Source: Streptomyces djakartensis
Lineage (GTDB): Bacteria > Actinomycetota > Actinomycetes > Streptomycetales > Streptomycetaceae
Length of the DNA: 64,000 nt
Reading direction: 5' to 3'
Assembly: GCF_014651075.1 (NCBI RefSeq)
Contig: NZ_BMWE01000025.1
Coordinates: 1-64,000 of the forward strand
Position numbers and translations under genes: made by a program. Positions 9,496 to 18,326 of this stretch are shown here, one piece after another. The notes under the pieces are model-generated. The model was given only the letters and a program-made list of their open reading frames with translations. It searched no databases and was not told where the DNA came from. Every line of letters begins with the position of its first letter. Position 1 is the first letter of the stretch.

Positions 9496-11319
9496 ATGGA
9501 CGTTATGGGGGACAAGGGAACTCTGTTCGAGACAGGGCGTTTTGTGCAGCCTTCCGGCCGGGAGGACACCGAGACCGCGGACGAGACCGGGGAGATCGCC
9601 GACGAGGCGGCCGAAGAGCTGCGTCAGCGGCTCGCCGCGGAGGCCGGCGACGTCGAGGCGATGAGTGTCCTCGGGGCCATGTTGTTGCGCCGTGGTGATC
9701 TCGACGGTGCCGAACCCCATCTGCGTGCCGCCACCGCCGCGGGCGACCGGGCCGCCGCCAACAACCTGGGAGTCCTTCTCCATCAGCGCGGTTACGCCGA
9801 CGAGGCCGCCGGATGGTGGCGGATCGCCGCCGTCGCCGGATCCGCCGCGGCCGCGCACGCCCTCGGCCGGCACCACCGTGAGCGCGGTGACGAACCGGCC
9901 GCCGAGTACTGGCTGAGGCAGTCCGCCGAACAGGGCCACACCCTGGGCGCGTACGCCCTCGCCGATCTGCTGGAGCACCGCGGTGACGCCGCGGCCGAGC
10001 GGTGGATGCGGGTGGCGGCCGAGCGCGGGCACCGGGAGGCGGCGTACCGGCTGGCGCGGGCGCTGGATCACAGGGCGGCGCCGGAGACCGGTGGGGACAC
10101 CGGTGTCCGGGCTCCGCAGGAGGCCGAGCAGTGGTACCGGCAGGCCGCCGCACGCGGGCACCGCAGAGCCGCGCTGCACCTCGGGACGATCCTGGAGAGG
10201 CGCGGCGAGCTCAAGGAGGCCGGGCGCTGGTACCTGACGTCCGCCAAGGACGGCGAGGCCCGGGCCGCCTGTGCCCTCGGGTTCCTGCTGCGCGACGCGG
10301 GCGACACCGAGAACGCCGCCGTGTGGTGGCTGCGGGCCGCTCAGGACGGCGACGGAAACGCGGCGAACGCGCTGGGCGCGCTGCACGCCGAACGAGGCGA
10401 GACCCAGACCGCCGAGCGGTGGTACCGGGCCGCGATGGACGCGGGCGACGTGAACGGCGCGTACAACCTGGGGCTGCTCTGCGCCGAGCAGGGACGTACG
10501 CAGCAGGCCGAGCAATGGTACCGGCAGGCGGCCTACGCCGGGCATCGTGAGGCCGCCAACGCGCTGGCGATCCTGCTGCTCCGGGGCGGGGACGAGACGG
10601 GCGCGGAGCCGTGGTTCTCCAAGGCCGCGGAGGCCGGGAGCGTGGACGCCGCGTTCAACCTGGGCATCCTGCACGCCGGGCGCGGCGAGGAGAGGGCCGC
10701 ACTCGGCTGGTACGAGCGGGCCGCCGCCGCCGGGCACACCGAGGCGGCGCTCCAGGTCGGCATGGCGCGGCTGCGGGAGGGCGACGAGCAGGAGGCGGAG
10801 CGGCACCTGCGGTGTGCGGCCGGGGGCGGGAGCGCCGAGGCCGCGTACCGGCTGGCCACGGTGCTCGACGCGCGGCGGCCGCCGGAGCCGGCCCATGAGC
10901 TGGGCGAGCCGGTGCACCGGCGGAGCGAGTGCGAGGAGTGGTACGAGCGGGCTGCCACGCAGGGGCATCGGCGGGCGCAGGTGCGGGTCGGCATGCTGGC
11001 GGCGGCCCGGGGGGATGTCGTCGAGGCGGCTCGGTGGTATCGCGAGGCCGCCGAGGCCGGGTCGCGCAACGGCGCGTTCAACTTGGGGCTGCTGTTGGCT
11101 CGCGAAGGCAGTGAGCCCGAAGCGGCGCTGTGGTGGACACGGGCGGCCGATGCGGGGCACGGGCGGGCGGCGTTGCGGCTGGCCCTGGTCTACGCGCGTC
11201 GGGGTGAGCTCGCGGAGGGGCAGCGGTGGGCCGAGCGTGCGGTGTCGCTCGGGCCGGAATCCGTGGCGGAGCGGGCGGAGCGGCTGCGGGACGCGCTGCG
11301 GCAGGAGCTGTCGGCTTGA
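9496..11319 (+). CDS. Sel1/TPR repeat protein
   Basis: The 607-residue product is almost entirely built of about 35-residue helical repeats of Sel1/TPR type. They are seen as recurring W(Y/W)RxAAxxGxxxAAxxLGxLxxxRG units, for example AEQWYRQAAARGHRRAALHLGTIL. The first 45 residues are acidic and disordered (DETADETGEIADEAAEE). Such solenoids act as protein-protein scaffolds; no catalytic domain is seen and the partner is unknown. The start is ATG 9496 (MDVMGDKGTLFE), with ATG 9505 possible. The gene is sandwiched between two initiator tRNA genes. Confidence 0.85.
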   Translation: MDVMGDKGTLFETGRFVQPSGREDTETADETGEIADEAAEELRQRLAAEAGDVEAMSVLGAMLLRRGDLDGAEPHLRAATAAGDRAAANNLGVLLHQRGYADEAAGWWRIAAVAGSAAAAHALGRHHRERGDEPAAEYWLRQSAEQGHTLGAYALADLLEHRGDAAAERWMRVAAERGHREAAYRLARALDHRAAPETGGDTGVRAPQEAEQWYRQAAARGHRRAALHLGTILERRGELKEAGRWYLTSAKDGEARAACALGFLLRDAGDTENAAVWWLRAAQDGDGNAANALGALHAERGETQTAERWYRAAMDAGDVNGAYNLGLLCAEQGRTQQAEQWYRQAAYAGHREAANALAILLLRGGDETGAEPWFSKAAEAGSVDAAFNLGILHAGRGEERAALGWYERAAAAGHTEAALQVGMARLREGDEQEAERHLRCAAGGGSAEAAYRLATVLDARRPPEPAHELGEPVHRRSECEEWYERAATQGHRRAQVRVGMLAAARGDVVEAARWYREAAEAGSRNGAFNLGLLLAREGSEPEAALWWTRAADAGHGRAALRLALVYARRGELAEGQRWAERAVSLGPESVAERAERLRDALRQELSA

Positions 11320-11379
11320 GGCTGACTCACCATCGATTTGCATCTGCCCTCTGCGCTCACGTAACGTTGCATTCACCGA

Positions 11380-11453
11380 CGCGGGGTGGAGCAGCTCGGT
11401 AGCTCGCTGGGCTCATAACCCAGAGGTCGCAGGTTCAAATCCTGTCCCCGCTA
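11380..11453 (+). tRNA. Initiator tRNA-fMet (CAU), copy 2
   Basis: Identical over 74 bases to the copy at 9188, including the GGG/CCC anticodon stem pairs, the C1-T72 mismatch and the following bases CTGAAG. The sequence upstream is unrelated to copy 1. Confidence 0.95.
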
Positions 11454-11460
11454 CTGAAGG

Positions 11461-11496
11461 CCTGGGGCCGGAATCCGGAAGGGTTCCGGCCCCAGG
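11461..11496. terminator. Hairpin after tRNA-fMet copy 2
   Basis: CCTGGGGCCGGAA (11461-11473) pairs perfectly with its complement at 11484-11496. The hairpin starts seven bases after the tRNA end. Confidence 0.75.
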
Positions 11497-11514
11497 TGTA
11501 TCCAGAGACGCGCG

Positions 11515-11544
11515 AAGCCCCGGTACCTGTCGGTACCGGGGCTT
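11515..11544. terminator. Hairpin downstream of the Fur-family gene
   Basis: A 13-bp stem AAGCCCCGGTACC (11515-11527) pairs with 11532-11544 around a TGTC loop. It lies 17 bases beyond the stop of the minus-strand Fur-family gene and probably terminates it. Confidence 0.7.
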
Positions 11545-11561
11545 GCCGCGTGTGGGGGAGG

Positions 11562-11978
11562 CTAGGCGGCCGCGCAGTTCGGGCAGAGACCGCGGTACGT
11601 CACCTCGACCTCCGAGACCGTGAAGCCGAAGCGCTCCGAGTCGGGGAGGTCCGCCAGCGGGTTGCCGATCGGGTGGACGTCCCGGATCGCGCCGCACCGG
11701 GCGCAGACCAGGTGGTGGTGCGGCCGGTGGGCGTTCGGGTCGTACCGCTTGGCGCGCTGGTCGGTCGAGACCTCGAGCACCTCGCCGAGGGTCACGAGCT
11801 CGCCCAGTGTGTTGTAGACGGTCGCCCGGGAGATCTCGGGCAGCTTGGCGACGGCCCGGGAGTGGACCTCGTCGGCCGTCAGATGGACGTGTTCGCCGTC
11901 GAGGACCTCGGCCACGACGCGTCGCTGCGCGGTCATCCGCCAACCGCGTCCGCGCAGGCGTTCCAGAAGGTCACTCAT
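11562..11978 (-). CDS. Fur-family metalloregulator
   Basis: The 138-residue product is a Fur-superfamily repressor. The N-terminal winged helix includes RMTAQRRVVAEVLDG and the recognition region ISRATVYNTLGELVTLG. The C-terminal dimerisation domain carries metal-ligand candidates His84 and His87-89 in NAHRPHHH. A structural zinc site is formed by C92xxC95 and C132xxC135. Sequence cannot decide between Fur, PerR/CatR-like and other metal specificities, and no catalase gene is adjacent. ATG 11978 gives MSDLLERLRG; 11984 is the alternative. Upstream DNA holds a TGGA-N5-TCCA inverted repeat (about 12026-12038) that could be an autoregulatory site. Confidence 0.88.
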   Translation of the reverse strand: MSDLLERLRGRGWRMTAQRRVVAEVLDGEHVHLTADEVHSRAVAKLPEISRATVYNTLGELVTLGEVLEVSTDQRAKRYDPNAHRPHHHLVCARCGAIRDVHPIGNPLADLPDSERFGFTVSEVEVTYRGLCPNCAAA

Positions 11979-12101
11979 GCCCACCAGACTAACAGCAAAA
12001 GGGACCAGGTCCCGAACAGGTGTGAAGTTGGATTTTCTCCAGCTTTAGATGATGTCCAGCGGTGGGCCGGGCCTCTTCCGGGGCCCGGCCCGTCCGCACT
12101 G

Positions 12102-12494
12102 TCAGGCGGGCACCTGCTGGCGTGCCGGTGCCCAGCATCGGATGATGTCGCGGACCGAGACGATGCCGGCGGGCTCGTCGTGGTCCAGCACGATGAGGTG
12201 CCGGAAGCCGCCGTGCGCCATGGCGCGGGCCGCCTCCTCGAGGGTCCAGACCGGGGCCGCGAACACGACGTCGGTCGTGGTGTGGGCGTGGGCGCGCTCC
12301 GCGTCCGGGTCCTGCCCCAGGCCCACGGAGTTCAGGATGTCGCGTTCGGTGAGGATGCCGATGCCGCCGGCGTCGGGGTCGTGGACGATGGCCGCGCCGA
12401 CCTTGCGGGCGGACATCAGTGCGGCGGCCTGGCGAAGGGTGTGGTTCGGGCCGATCGTGAGGACGACGGTGCTCATGGCGTCACGGACGAGCAT
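12102..12494 (-). CDS. Tandem CBS-domain protein
   Basis: The 130-residue product consists of two CBS domains forming one Bateman module: MLVRDAMSTVVLTIGPNHTL through GILTERDIL, then TTDVVFAAPVWTLEEAARAM through GIVSVRDII. Such modules sense adenine nucleotides or act as interaction modules; there is no attached catalytic domain. ATG 12494 is chosen because GGAGGT lies 10 bases upstream. An in-frame ATG at 12536 would add MNKRRGHSQEVAPF. It lies upstream of the Fur-family gene on the same strand. Confidence 0.8.
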   Translation of the reverse strand: MLVRDAMSTVVLTIGPNHTLRQAAALMSARKVGAAIVHDPDAGGIGILTERDILNSVGLGQDPDAERAHAHTTTDVVFAAPVWTLEEAARAMAHGGFRHLIVLDHDEPAGIVSVRDIIRCWAPARQQVPA

Positions 12495-12622
12495 GAAGGG
12501 AGCCACCTCCTGGGAGTGTCCCCGCCGTTTGTTCATTTCTTCACAATTTCACAAGGGGGCGGGCTCTCAGAGTGGCAGGTAAAGGGAGGGTCAACAAGGG
12601 GGCGCTCGGTATGCGCGGGGGC

Positions 12623-13423
12623 TCAGTAGCGCTGGTTGAGGAACCCGAGCAACTCGTCGTGCAGCAGCCCGTTGGACGCGGCCGCGTTGCCGCTGTGCGG
12701 GCCGGGGCGTGCGTCGAGTCCGGTGAAGCTGCCGCCGGCCTCCGTGACGATGATCGCGGTCGCAGCCATGTCCCACAGCGACAGCTCCGGCTCGGCACAC
12801 ATGTCGACGGAGCCTTCCGCGACCATCATGTACGGCCAGAAATCGCCGTACGCGCGCGTGCGCCAGACCTCGCGGGTGAGGTCCAGGAAACCGTCCAGGC
12901 GGCCCTGCTCCTCCCAGCCGCTGAGGGACGAGTACGCGAAGGAGGCGTCGGAGAGCTTGGAGACACGGGAGACCTGGAGGCGGGTCGCCTTCGTGAGGCT
13001 GCGGCCGGTGAAGGCGCCGTAGCCCTTGGCGGCCCACCAGCGGCGGCCGAGCGCTGGGGCGGACACCACGCCGACGACAGGCTGGAAGCCGCCCTCGCCG
13101 GCTTCCATGAGGGCGATGAGGGTGGCCCACACCGGGACGCCGCGTACGTAGTTCTTCGTGCCGTCGATGGGATCGATCACCCAGCGGCGGGGGCCGGTGC
13201 CCTCGACGCCGTACTCCTCGCCGAGGATCGCGTCCCGGGGGCGGGCGCGCTGGAGCTGGCCGCGGATGAGTTCTTCGGCGGCCTTGTCCGCTTCGCTCAC
13301 CGGGGTCATGTCCGGTTTCGTCTCGACCTTGAGGTCGAGGGCCTTGAACCGGTCCGTCGTCGCGGCGTCGGCGGCGTCGGCGAGGACGTGGGCGAGACGC
13401 AGGTCGTCGAGGTAGTCGGGCAT
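12623..13423 (-). CDS. hisN: Histidinol-phosphatase HisN (inositol monophosphatase fold)
   Basis: HisN removes phosphate from L-histidinol phosphate in the penultimate part of histidine biosynthesis. In actinobacteria this step uses an IMPase-type enzyme. The 266-residue product has the Mg-binding motifs of the superfamily: GEE at 68-70, DPIDGT at 84-89 and the C-terminal LWDMAATAIIVTEAGG. Length and N-terminus (MPDYLDDLRLAHVLADAADA) agree with Streptomyces HisN. Substrate specificity is inferred from overall similarity; an inositol phosphatase role is the alternative. Confidence 0.87.
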   Translation of the reverse strand: MPDYLDDLRLAHVLADAADAATTDRFKALDLKVETKPDMTPVSEADKAAEELIRGQLQRARPRDAILGEEYGVEGTGPRRWVIDPIDGTKNYVRGVPVWATLIALMEAGEGGFQPVVGVVSAPALGRRWWAAKGYGAFTGRSLTKATRLQVSRVSKLSDASFAYSSLSGWEEQGRLDGFLDLTREVWRTRAYGDFWPYMMVAEGSVDMCAEPELSLWDMAATAIIVTEAGGSFTGLDARPGPHSGNAAASNGLLHDELLGFLNQRY

Positions 13424-13676
13424 GTGACGAACGGTATCTGCCGAGGTGGGGGTGGGGCTACCGGGGGTTTGCGGGTAGGTGTGGGGGCGTTGTGGGGGCT
13501 CGGCGCCGGTACGGGGACGACGGCCGGGCGGGATCCGGCTCCACCACTGGTGAAAGGCGAACGCGCCGCGCAGATCGGCTCAAAGGCGCCCCCCGCACGT
13601 GCCCGCGAACCCTTGACAGTCGATCCGGGCGCGTCAAACCTGGGCGCACAGCCGCTCGCCCCAAGGGGAGGCGATG

Positions 13677-14282
13677 ATGCCTGCAGCGCGGGAATCGCTA
13701 CTGGACGCCGCTTACGCGGCGCTGGCGCGCCGGCCCTGGTCCGCCGTGCGCATGGTGGACGTGGCCGCGGCGGCGGGAGTGTCCCGGCAGACGCTGTACA
13801 ACGAGTTCGGCAGCAAGGACGGGCTCGCCCGGGCGCTCGTGAGGAGGGAGGCCGACGGGTATCTCGCCGGGGTCGACCGCGCGCTCGCCAACCACAGCGA
13901 CCCCCGCGACCGGCTCACCGCCGCCGCCGAGTGGACCACGTCCGTGGCCCGCGAGAACTCCCTCGTCCGCGCCATGCTCACGGGCTGCTGGAACGAACGG
14001 CTGCCCTCCCCGGCCCTGTCGGCCGTCCCCTCCGCCTCCACCGTGCCGGCCCAGCGCCGCGCCGACGGCCCACTGCCCTCACCCGGCGACTTCGTCAGCC
14101 TGGTCCGCGACCGCGCCGTCAGTGTCCTGGCCGGGCCGGGCACTCCCCGGTCCGACACCGCCGACCTGGCCCGCTCCTGCGAACTCGCCGTCCGGCTCGC
14201 CCTGTCCTGTGTGGCCGCGCCCCCGGGCGAGGGCGGCGTCGCCGACCTGGTCCGCGGCGCCCTCCAGCGGCAGGCGGGCTGA
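13677..14282 (+). CDS. TetR-family transcriptional regulator
   Basis: The 201-residue product has a TetR helix-turn-helix near the N-terminus (MVDVAAAAGVSRQTLYNEFGSKDGLARALVRRE). Its ligand domain is poorly conserved and Ala/Pro-rich. ATG 13677 is preferred over 13674 because the GGGGAGG box ends at 13671. A TTGACA -35-like box lies at 13613-13618. It is convergent with the SugE-type gene, with the stop codons 8 bases apart. It may regulate that exporter, but no operator is proven. Confidence 0.85.
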   Translation: MPAARESLLDAAYAALARRPWSAVRMVDVAAAAGVSRQTLYNEFGSKDGLARALVRREADGYLAGVDRALANHSDPRDRLTAAAEWTTSVARENSLVRAMLTGCWNERLPSPALSAVPSASTVPAQRRADGPLPSPGDFVSLVRDRAVSVLAGPGTPRSDTADLARSCELAVRLALSCVAAPPGEGGVADLVRGALQRQAG

Positions 14283-14289
14283 CGGGGCG

Positions 14290-14613
14290 TCAGTGCGCCG
14301 ACCCCGACAGCTGCAACCCGATCACGCCGATGATGACGAGGCTGATGGACACGATCTTCAGCGTCGACACCAAGTCGCCCAGGAACACCATGCCGTAGAT
14401 CGCCGTGCCCGCCGCGCCGATGCCCGTCCACACGGCGTAGGCGGGCCCCACGTCGAGCTTCTTCAGCGACAGGGTCAGCAGTCCGAAACTGCCGAGGGCG
14501 AAGACGCAGAACGCGACCGTCGGCCAGAGCCGTGTGAAGCCGTGCGACAGCTTCAGACACACGGCGAAGCCGGTCTCCAGCAACCCGGCCACGATGACCA
14601 GCAGCCACGCCAT
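14290..14613 (-). CDS. sugE: SMR-family transporter, SugE/Gdx (guanidinium exporter) type
   Basis: A 107-residue four-helix small multidrug resistance protein. It has the essential membrane Glu in helix 1 (GLLETGFAVCLKLSHGFTR) and the AYAVWTGIGAAGTAIYGMVFLGD signature of helices 3-4. The LKxSxGFTR feature is typical of the Gdx/SugE branch, which exports guanidinium, rather than EmrE-like drug pumps. Family members form antiparallel dimers. No ykkC/guanidine riboswitch was recognised in the 147 bases upstream. The stop is 8 bases from the convergent TetR gene. Confidence 0.85.
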   Translation of the reverse strand: MAWLLVIVAGLLETGFAVCLKLSHGFTRLWPTVAFCVFALGSFGLLTLSLKKLDVGPAYAVWTGIGAAGTAIYGMVFLGDLVSTLKIVSISLVIIGVIGLQLSGSAH

Positions 14614-14760
14614 GAGTCGTTCCTCCCGTGTCCCACGTTCAGTGACCGCTCAGTTGGTTCGACCTGGTTCGCCGGACTTCTCGCCTTCTGGCCGGTCTTG
14701 CATATGGCTTGGTGCGATTATGCACTTACCGTCCGCAGGCGATGACAAACAACGCGGAGG

Positions 14761-15771
14761 TCAGTCGCCTTCCTTGCGGTCCCGCGTGGCCAGCAGCCGC
14801 CGCAGCGAGAACAGCCGCGCCTGGTCCGCATGCCCCTCGGCCACCCACGCGTCCAGCGCGCAGTCGGGCTCGTCGTGGCTGCACGCGCGCGGACAGCCCT
14901 CGGTGCCCTGCTCCAGGTCCGGGAAGGCGTGGATGACCCGGGACGGGTCCACGTGGTTCAGCCCGAAGGACCGCACGCCAGGTGTGTCGATCACCCAGCC
15001 GTCGCCGCCCGCCAGGGGCAGCGCCAGCGCCGAGGTGGTGGTGTGCCGGCCTCGGCCCGTCACCGCGTTCACATGCCCCGTGCTGCGCCGCCGCTCCTTT
15101 GGCACCAGCGCGTTGACCAGGGTCGTCTTGCCGACACCGGAGTGGCCGACGAACGCGGTGATCTTTCCGTCGAGCTCCTCCCGCACCCGCTCGACGGCCA
15201 CGCCGCTCTCCAGTTCCTCGCGACTGGTGACGACGTAGGGGATGTCGAGGTCCCCGTACAGCTCCAGCAGCTTGTCCGGTGGCGCGAGGTCCGACTTGGT
15301 CAGGACCAGCAGCGGATCGAGACCACCGTCGTAGGCGGCGACGAGGCAGCGGTCGATGAGCCGGGGCCGGGGCTCCGGATCGGCCAGGGCGGTCACGACG
15401 GCGAGCTGGTCGGCGTTGGCGACGACCACGCGCTCGTACGGGTCGTCGTCGTCCGCCGTGCGACGCAGCACGGACGTCCGCTCCTCGATGCGCACGATCC
15501 TGGCGAGCGTGTCCTTCCTGCCCGACAGGTCGCCGACGAGTGCCACCCGGTCGCCGACGACCGCCGCCTTGCGGCCCAGCTCGCGGGCCTTCATCGCCAT
15601 GACCACACGGTCCTCGACGAGGCAGGTCAGGCGGCCCCGGTCGACGGTGAGGACGAGGCCCTCGGCGGCGTCCTCGTGCTTGGGCCGGATGTTGGTCCGC
15701 GGCCGGGTGTTCCGGCGGCCAGGACGGGTGCGGATGTCGTCCTCGTCGGTGTGCTTGCCGTAGCGGCGCAT
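14761..15771 (-). CDS. rsgA: Ribosome small-subunit GTPase RsgA
   Basis: RsgA is a circularly permuted GTPase that helps mature the 30S subunit. The 336-residue product has an OB-fold N-terminal domain, the permuted G motifs in the order TKSD (G4), GHSGVGKTT (G1) and DTPGV (G3), and a C-terminal zinc finger CPRACSHDEPDC. The first 40 residues are basic and probably disordered. ATG 15771 lies 17 bases after the aroA stop, so the two genes form an operon. Confidence 0.93.
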   Translation of the reverse strand: MRRYGKHTDEDDIRTRPGRRNTRPRTNIRPKHEDAAEGLVLTVDRGRLTCLVEDRVVMAMKARELGRKAAVVGDRVALVGDLSGRKDTLARIVRIEERTSVLRRTADDDDPYERVVVANADQLAVVTALADPEPRPRLIDRCLVAAYDGGLDPLLVLTKSDLAPPDKLLELYGDLDIPYVVTSREELESGVAVERVREELDGKITAFVGHSGVGKTTLVNALVPKERRRSTGHVNAVTGRGRHTTTSALALPLAGGDGWVIDTPGVRSFGLNHVDPSRVIHAFPDLEQGTEGCPRACSHDEPDCALDAWVAEGHADQARLFSLRRLLATRDRKEGD

Positions 15772-15788
15772 GACGTGATCCCCGCGTC

Positions 15789-17105
15789 CTACGCCCCGAG
15801 CATCCCGGTCCACAGGTCGGGGAAGTCGGGCAGGGTCTTCGCCGTCGTCGCCACGTTCTCGATCCGCACCCCCTCCACCGCCAGGCCGATGATCGCGCCG
15901 GCCGTGGCCATGCGGTGGTCGTCGTAGGTGTGGAAGACCCCACCGTGCAGGCGGCGCGGGCGGATGTGCAGACCGTCGGCGGTCTCGGTGACGTCGCCGC
16001 CGAGCTCGTTGATCTCCTTCGTCAGCGCGGCCAGCCGGTCCGTCTCGTGCAGCCGCAGATGGGCCACGCCGCGCAGGGTCGACGGGGAGTCCGCGAGGGC
16101 CGCGACCGCCGCGATGCCCGGCGTCAGCTCGCCGACCTCGCTCAGGTCGACGTCGATGCCGTGGACCGAGCCGGAGCCGGTGAAGACCAGCCCGTACTCG
16201 GTCAGTTCGCAGGAGCCGCCCATCTCCGTGAAGATCTCGCGCAGCCGGTCACCGGGCTGGGTGGTGCGGGCCGGCCAGTCCGGGATGACGACCTTGCCGC
16301 CGGTCACCAGAGCCGCCGCCAGGAACGGCTGGGCGTTGGACAGGTCCGGCTCGATGACCAGGTCCCGGCCGAGCAGGGCGCCCGGCGTGACCCGCCAGAC
16401 GTTCGGCTCACCGCCCGACTCGGGGGTGTCCACCTGGGCGCCGACCGCGCGCAGCATGTCGACGGTCATGCGGATGTGCGGCATGGAGGGCAGGGTGGCG
16501 CCGGTGTGGCGGACCTCGACGCCCTGGTTGAAGCGTGGCCCGGACAGCAGCAGGGCGCTCACGAACTGCGACGAGGAGGACGCGTCGATCGCGACCGGGC
16601 CGCCGTCCAGGGCACCGCCGCCCTGCACGGTCAGCGGCAGCGCACCACGGCCGTCGTCGTCGATCCGGGCGCCGAGCTGACGCAGCGCGTCGATGACCCC
16701 GGTCAGGGGACGCTCGTAGGAGCGGGGGTCGCCGTCGAACCGGACGGGACCGTCGGCGAGCGCGGCGACCGGCGGCAGGAACCGCATCACCGTTCCGGCG
16801 TTGCCGACGTCCACCGTGGCCGGGCCGCGCAGGCCCGTGGGCAGCACGCGCCAGGCCTCGCCGGTGCCGTCGGGGCCCACGCCCTCCTCGATCTCGACTC
16901 CCATGGCGCGCAGCGCGCCGGCCATCAGCAGGGTGTCGCGGGAGCGCAGGGGGCGGCGCAGCCAGCCGGGCTCCGAGGCGAGGGAGGCGAGGACCAGGGC
17001 GCGGTTGGTGACCGACTTGGACCCGGGCACGTGGACCGTCGCGTTGACGGCTCCGCTCGCGTGCGGGGCGGGCCAGAGGGCGGCTTCTGCGGTGTTCGGG
17101 GCCAT
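15789..17105 (-). CDS. aroA: 3-phosphoshikimate 1-carboxyvinyltransferase (EPSP synthase)
   Basis: AroA joins phosphoenolpyruvate to shikimate 3-phosphate in aromatic amino acid biosynthesis. The 438-residue product carries the standard blocks: PGSKSVTNRALVLASLA near the N-terminus, GNAGTVMRFLPPVAAL, DASSSSQFVSALLL, EPDLSNAQPFLAAA and the C-terminal HETDRLAALTKE. ATG 17105 has no clear ribosome binding site. A TATACA box at 17114-17119 is so close that the transcript may be leaderless. It is co-transcribed with rsgA. Upstream aromatic flux feeds the tyrosine-derived cluster 2 kb away, though a functional link is only inference. Confidence 0.94.
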   Translation of the reverse strand: MAPNTAEAALWPAPHASGAVNATVHVPGSKSVTNRALVLASLASEPGWLRRPLRSRDTLLMAGALRAMGVEIEEGVGPDGTGEAWRVLPTGLRGPATVDVGNAGTVMRFLPPVAALADGPVRFDGDPRSYERPLTGVIDALRQLGARIDDDGRGALPLTVQGGGALDGGPVAIDASSSSQFVSALLLSGPRFNQGVEVRHTGATLPSMPHIRMTVDMLRAVGAQVDTPESGGEPNVWRVTPGALLGRDLVIEPDLSNAQPFLAAALVTGGKVVIPDWPARTTQPGDRLREIFTEMGGSCELTEYGLVFTGSGSVHGIDVDLSEVGELTPGIAAVAALADSPSTLRGVAHLRLHETDRLAALTKEINELGGDVTETADGLHIRPRRLHGGVFHTYDDHRMATAGAIIGLAVEGVRIENVATTAKTLPDFPDLWTGMLGA

Positions 17106-17213
17106 GCCTTTACTGTATAAGCAGGCCGCTGTCCGAGTGCGGCGCCGTCGGAGCCGGCCGTGCCCACGCGGCGGAGCCGCACACCGGCACAGCCCGGACA
17201 CCCTTCGGGTACG

Positions 17214-17936
17214 TCACAGGCCCAGCAGCCAGCGTCCTCCGCCGATCAGCGAGCACAGCGACACCGCGTGGAAGAGGAAGAACCACAGCCCCGCCGGTAC
17301 GTGCGTCAGGCGCGACAGCTGGTCCGCGTCCGAGTCGCCCGCCCCGCCCCGCGCCCGCTTCGCCTGGAGTTCGAACGCCGGGCGCACTCCGCCCAGCAGC
17401 AGGAACCACACCACCACGTAGGCGAACGCCGCCTGCACCTGCGGACCGGCCAGCCAGGAGACCAGGACGAACAGACCCCCGGTAATGATCATGGTGAGGG
17501 CGCCGTAGGCGTTGCGGATCATCACGAGCATGGCCAGCAGCAGGGCGGTGGCCAGCCACAGCAGGAGCGTGATGCGGCCGGCGGCCAGCAGGGCCGCGCC
17601 GCCCAGGCCCAGCAGGGGAGGGGCGGTGTACCCCGCGGCGGCCGTCAGGATCATGCCGATGCCGTGCGGCTTGCCGCGGCTGACGGTCAGGCCGCTGGTG
17701 TCGGAGTGCAGCCGTATGCCGGTGAGCGTGCGGCCGGTGAGCAGGGCCACGAGCCCATGCCCGCCTTCGTGGGCGATGGTGATGGCGTTGCGGGAGATGC
17801 GCCAAGGGCCGTGCGGGATCACCACGGCGAGCGCGGCCACCAGGGTCGCGAGAACCACCCAGAGGTCGGGGTCGGGCTGGGTGCCGGAGACCTCGTCCCA
17901 GAGGGAGGCGAGGGAGGCGGTTGCGGTGCTGTCCAT
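17214..17936 (-). CDS. M50-type membrane metalloprotease family protein
   Basis: The 240-residue protein has about six hydrophobic helices. A site-2-protease-like zinc motif, AHEGGHGLVALLTG, lies after the first helix (IAHEGGHG contains HExxH). The usual second motif (NxxPxxPLDG) is not evident; AGYTAPPLLGLGG may replace it. Family M50B members are common in actinobacteria, with unknown substrates. The start MDSTATASLASLW is ATG 17936. Confidence 0.75.
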   Translation of the reverse strand: MDSTATASLASLWDEVSGTQPDPDLWVVLATLVAALAVVIPHGPWRISRNAITIAHEGGHGLVALLTGRTLTGIRLHSDTSGLTVSRGKPHGIGMILTAAAGYTAPPLLGLGGAALLAAGRITLLLWLATALLLAMLVMIRNAYGALTMIITGGLFVLVSWLAGPQVQAAFAYVVVWFLLLGGVRPAFELQAKRARGGAGDSDADQLSRLTHVPAGLWFFLFHAVSLCSLIGGGRWLLGL

Positions 17937-18326
17937 GTGCGGCGGTGACTCCCTGAGGGCGGGTGGAATCCGGGCGGTGTGGCACGTATGTGCGGACCGT
18001 ATCCGAGATGAGGATCCGAAGACTGCGGCGTGGGCCACGGCGGCGAGAAACCCGGTCCGCTGTGCCGGGAGAGCGCGAGTGCGCCCGGGACCTCGCGCCG
18101 CACTCGGCCCAACACGGCGGCCGGCAGCGCCTGTTCGGCCACTTCGTCGGCATCGTGACCGGTCAGCGATGGTTCACCGGCTCGGCGGGAAGATCTCTGG
18201 GTATAGTGCAGGCGTTTCGGAGAACCGGCGGCGGCCCGGGGCCGGTCGACCTCACGCGCAACCCAGCGCCCATCGACGTCCGCGATTCCGGCGGACGCCG
18301 GTGACCACATCACTGAGGAGGCCGGC
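17937..18326. other. Intergenic region between divergent M50 and SDR genes
   Basis: A 390-bp non-coding stretch. A TATAGT -10-like hexamer lies at 18202-18207 toward the SDR gene, without a convincing -35 at normal spacing. A GAGGAGG ribosome binding site lies just before ATG 18327. No further gene or RNA is recognised. Confidence 0.4.

Noticed and set aside
9188..11453. Integrated element bounded by the two tRNA copies (tRNA as attachment sites)
   Set aside because: There is no integrase, excisionase or phage gene between them, only a Sel1-repeat gene, and both copies are full length.
14614..14760. Guanidine riboswitch ahead of the SugE/Gdx-type gene
   Set aside because: None of the conserved ykkC motifs could be recognised. 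Only weak imperfect palindromes (for example 14641-14654) are present.
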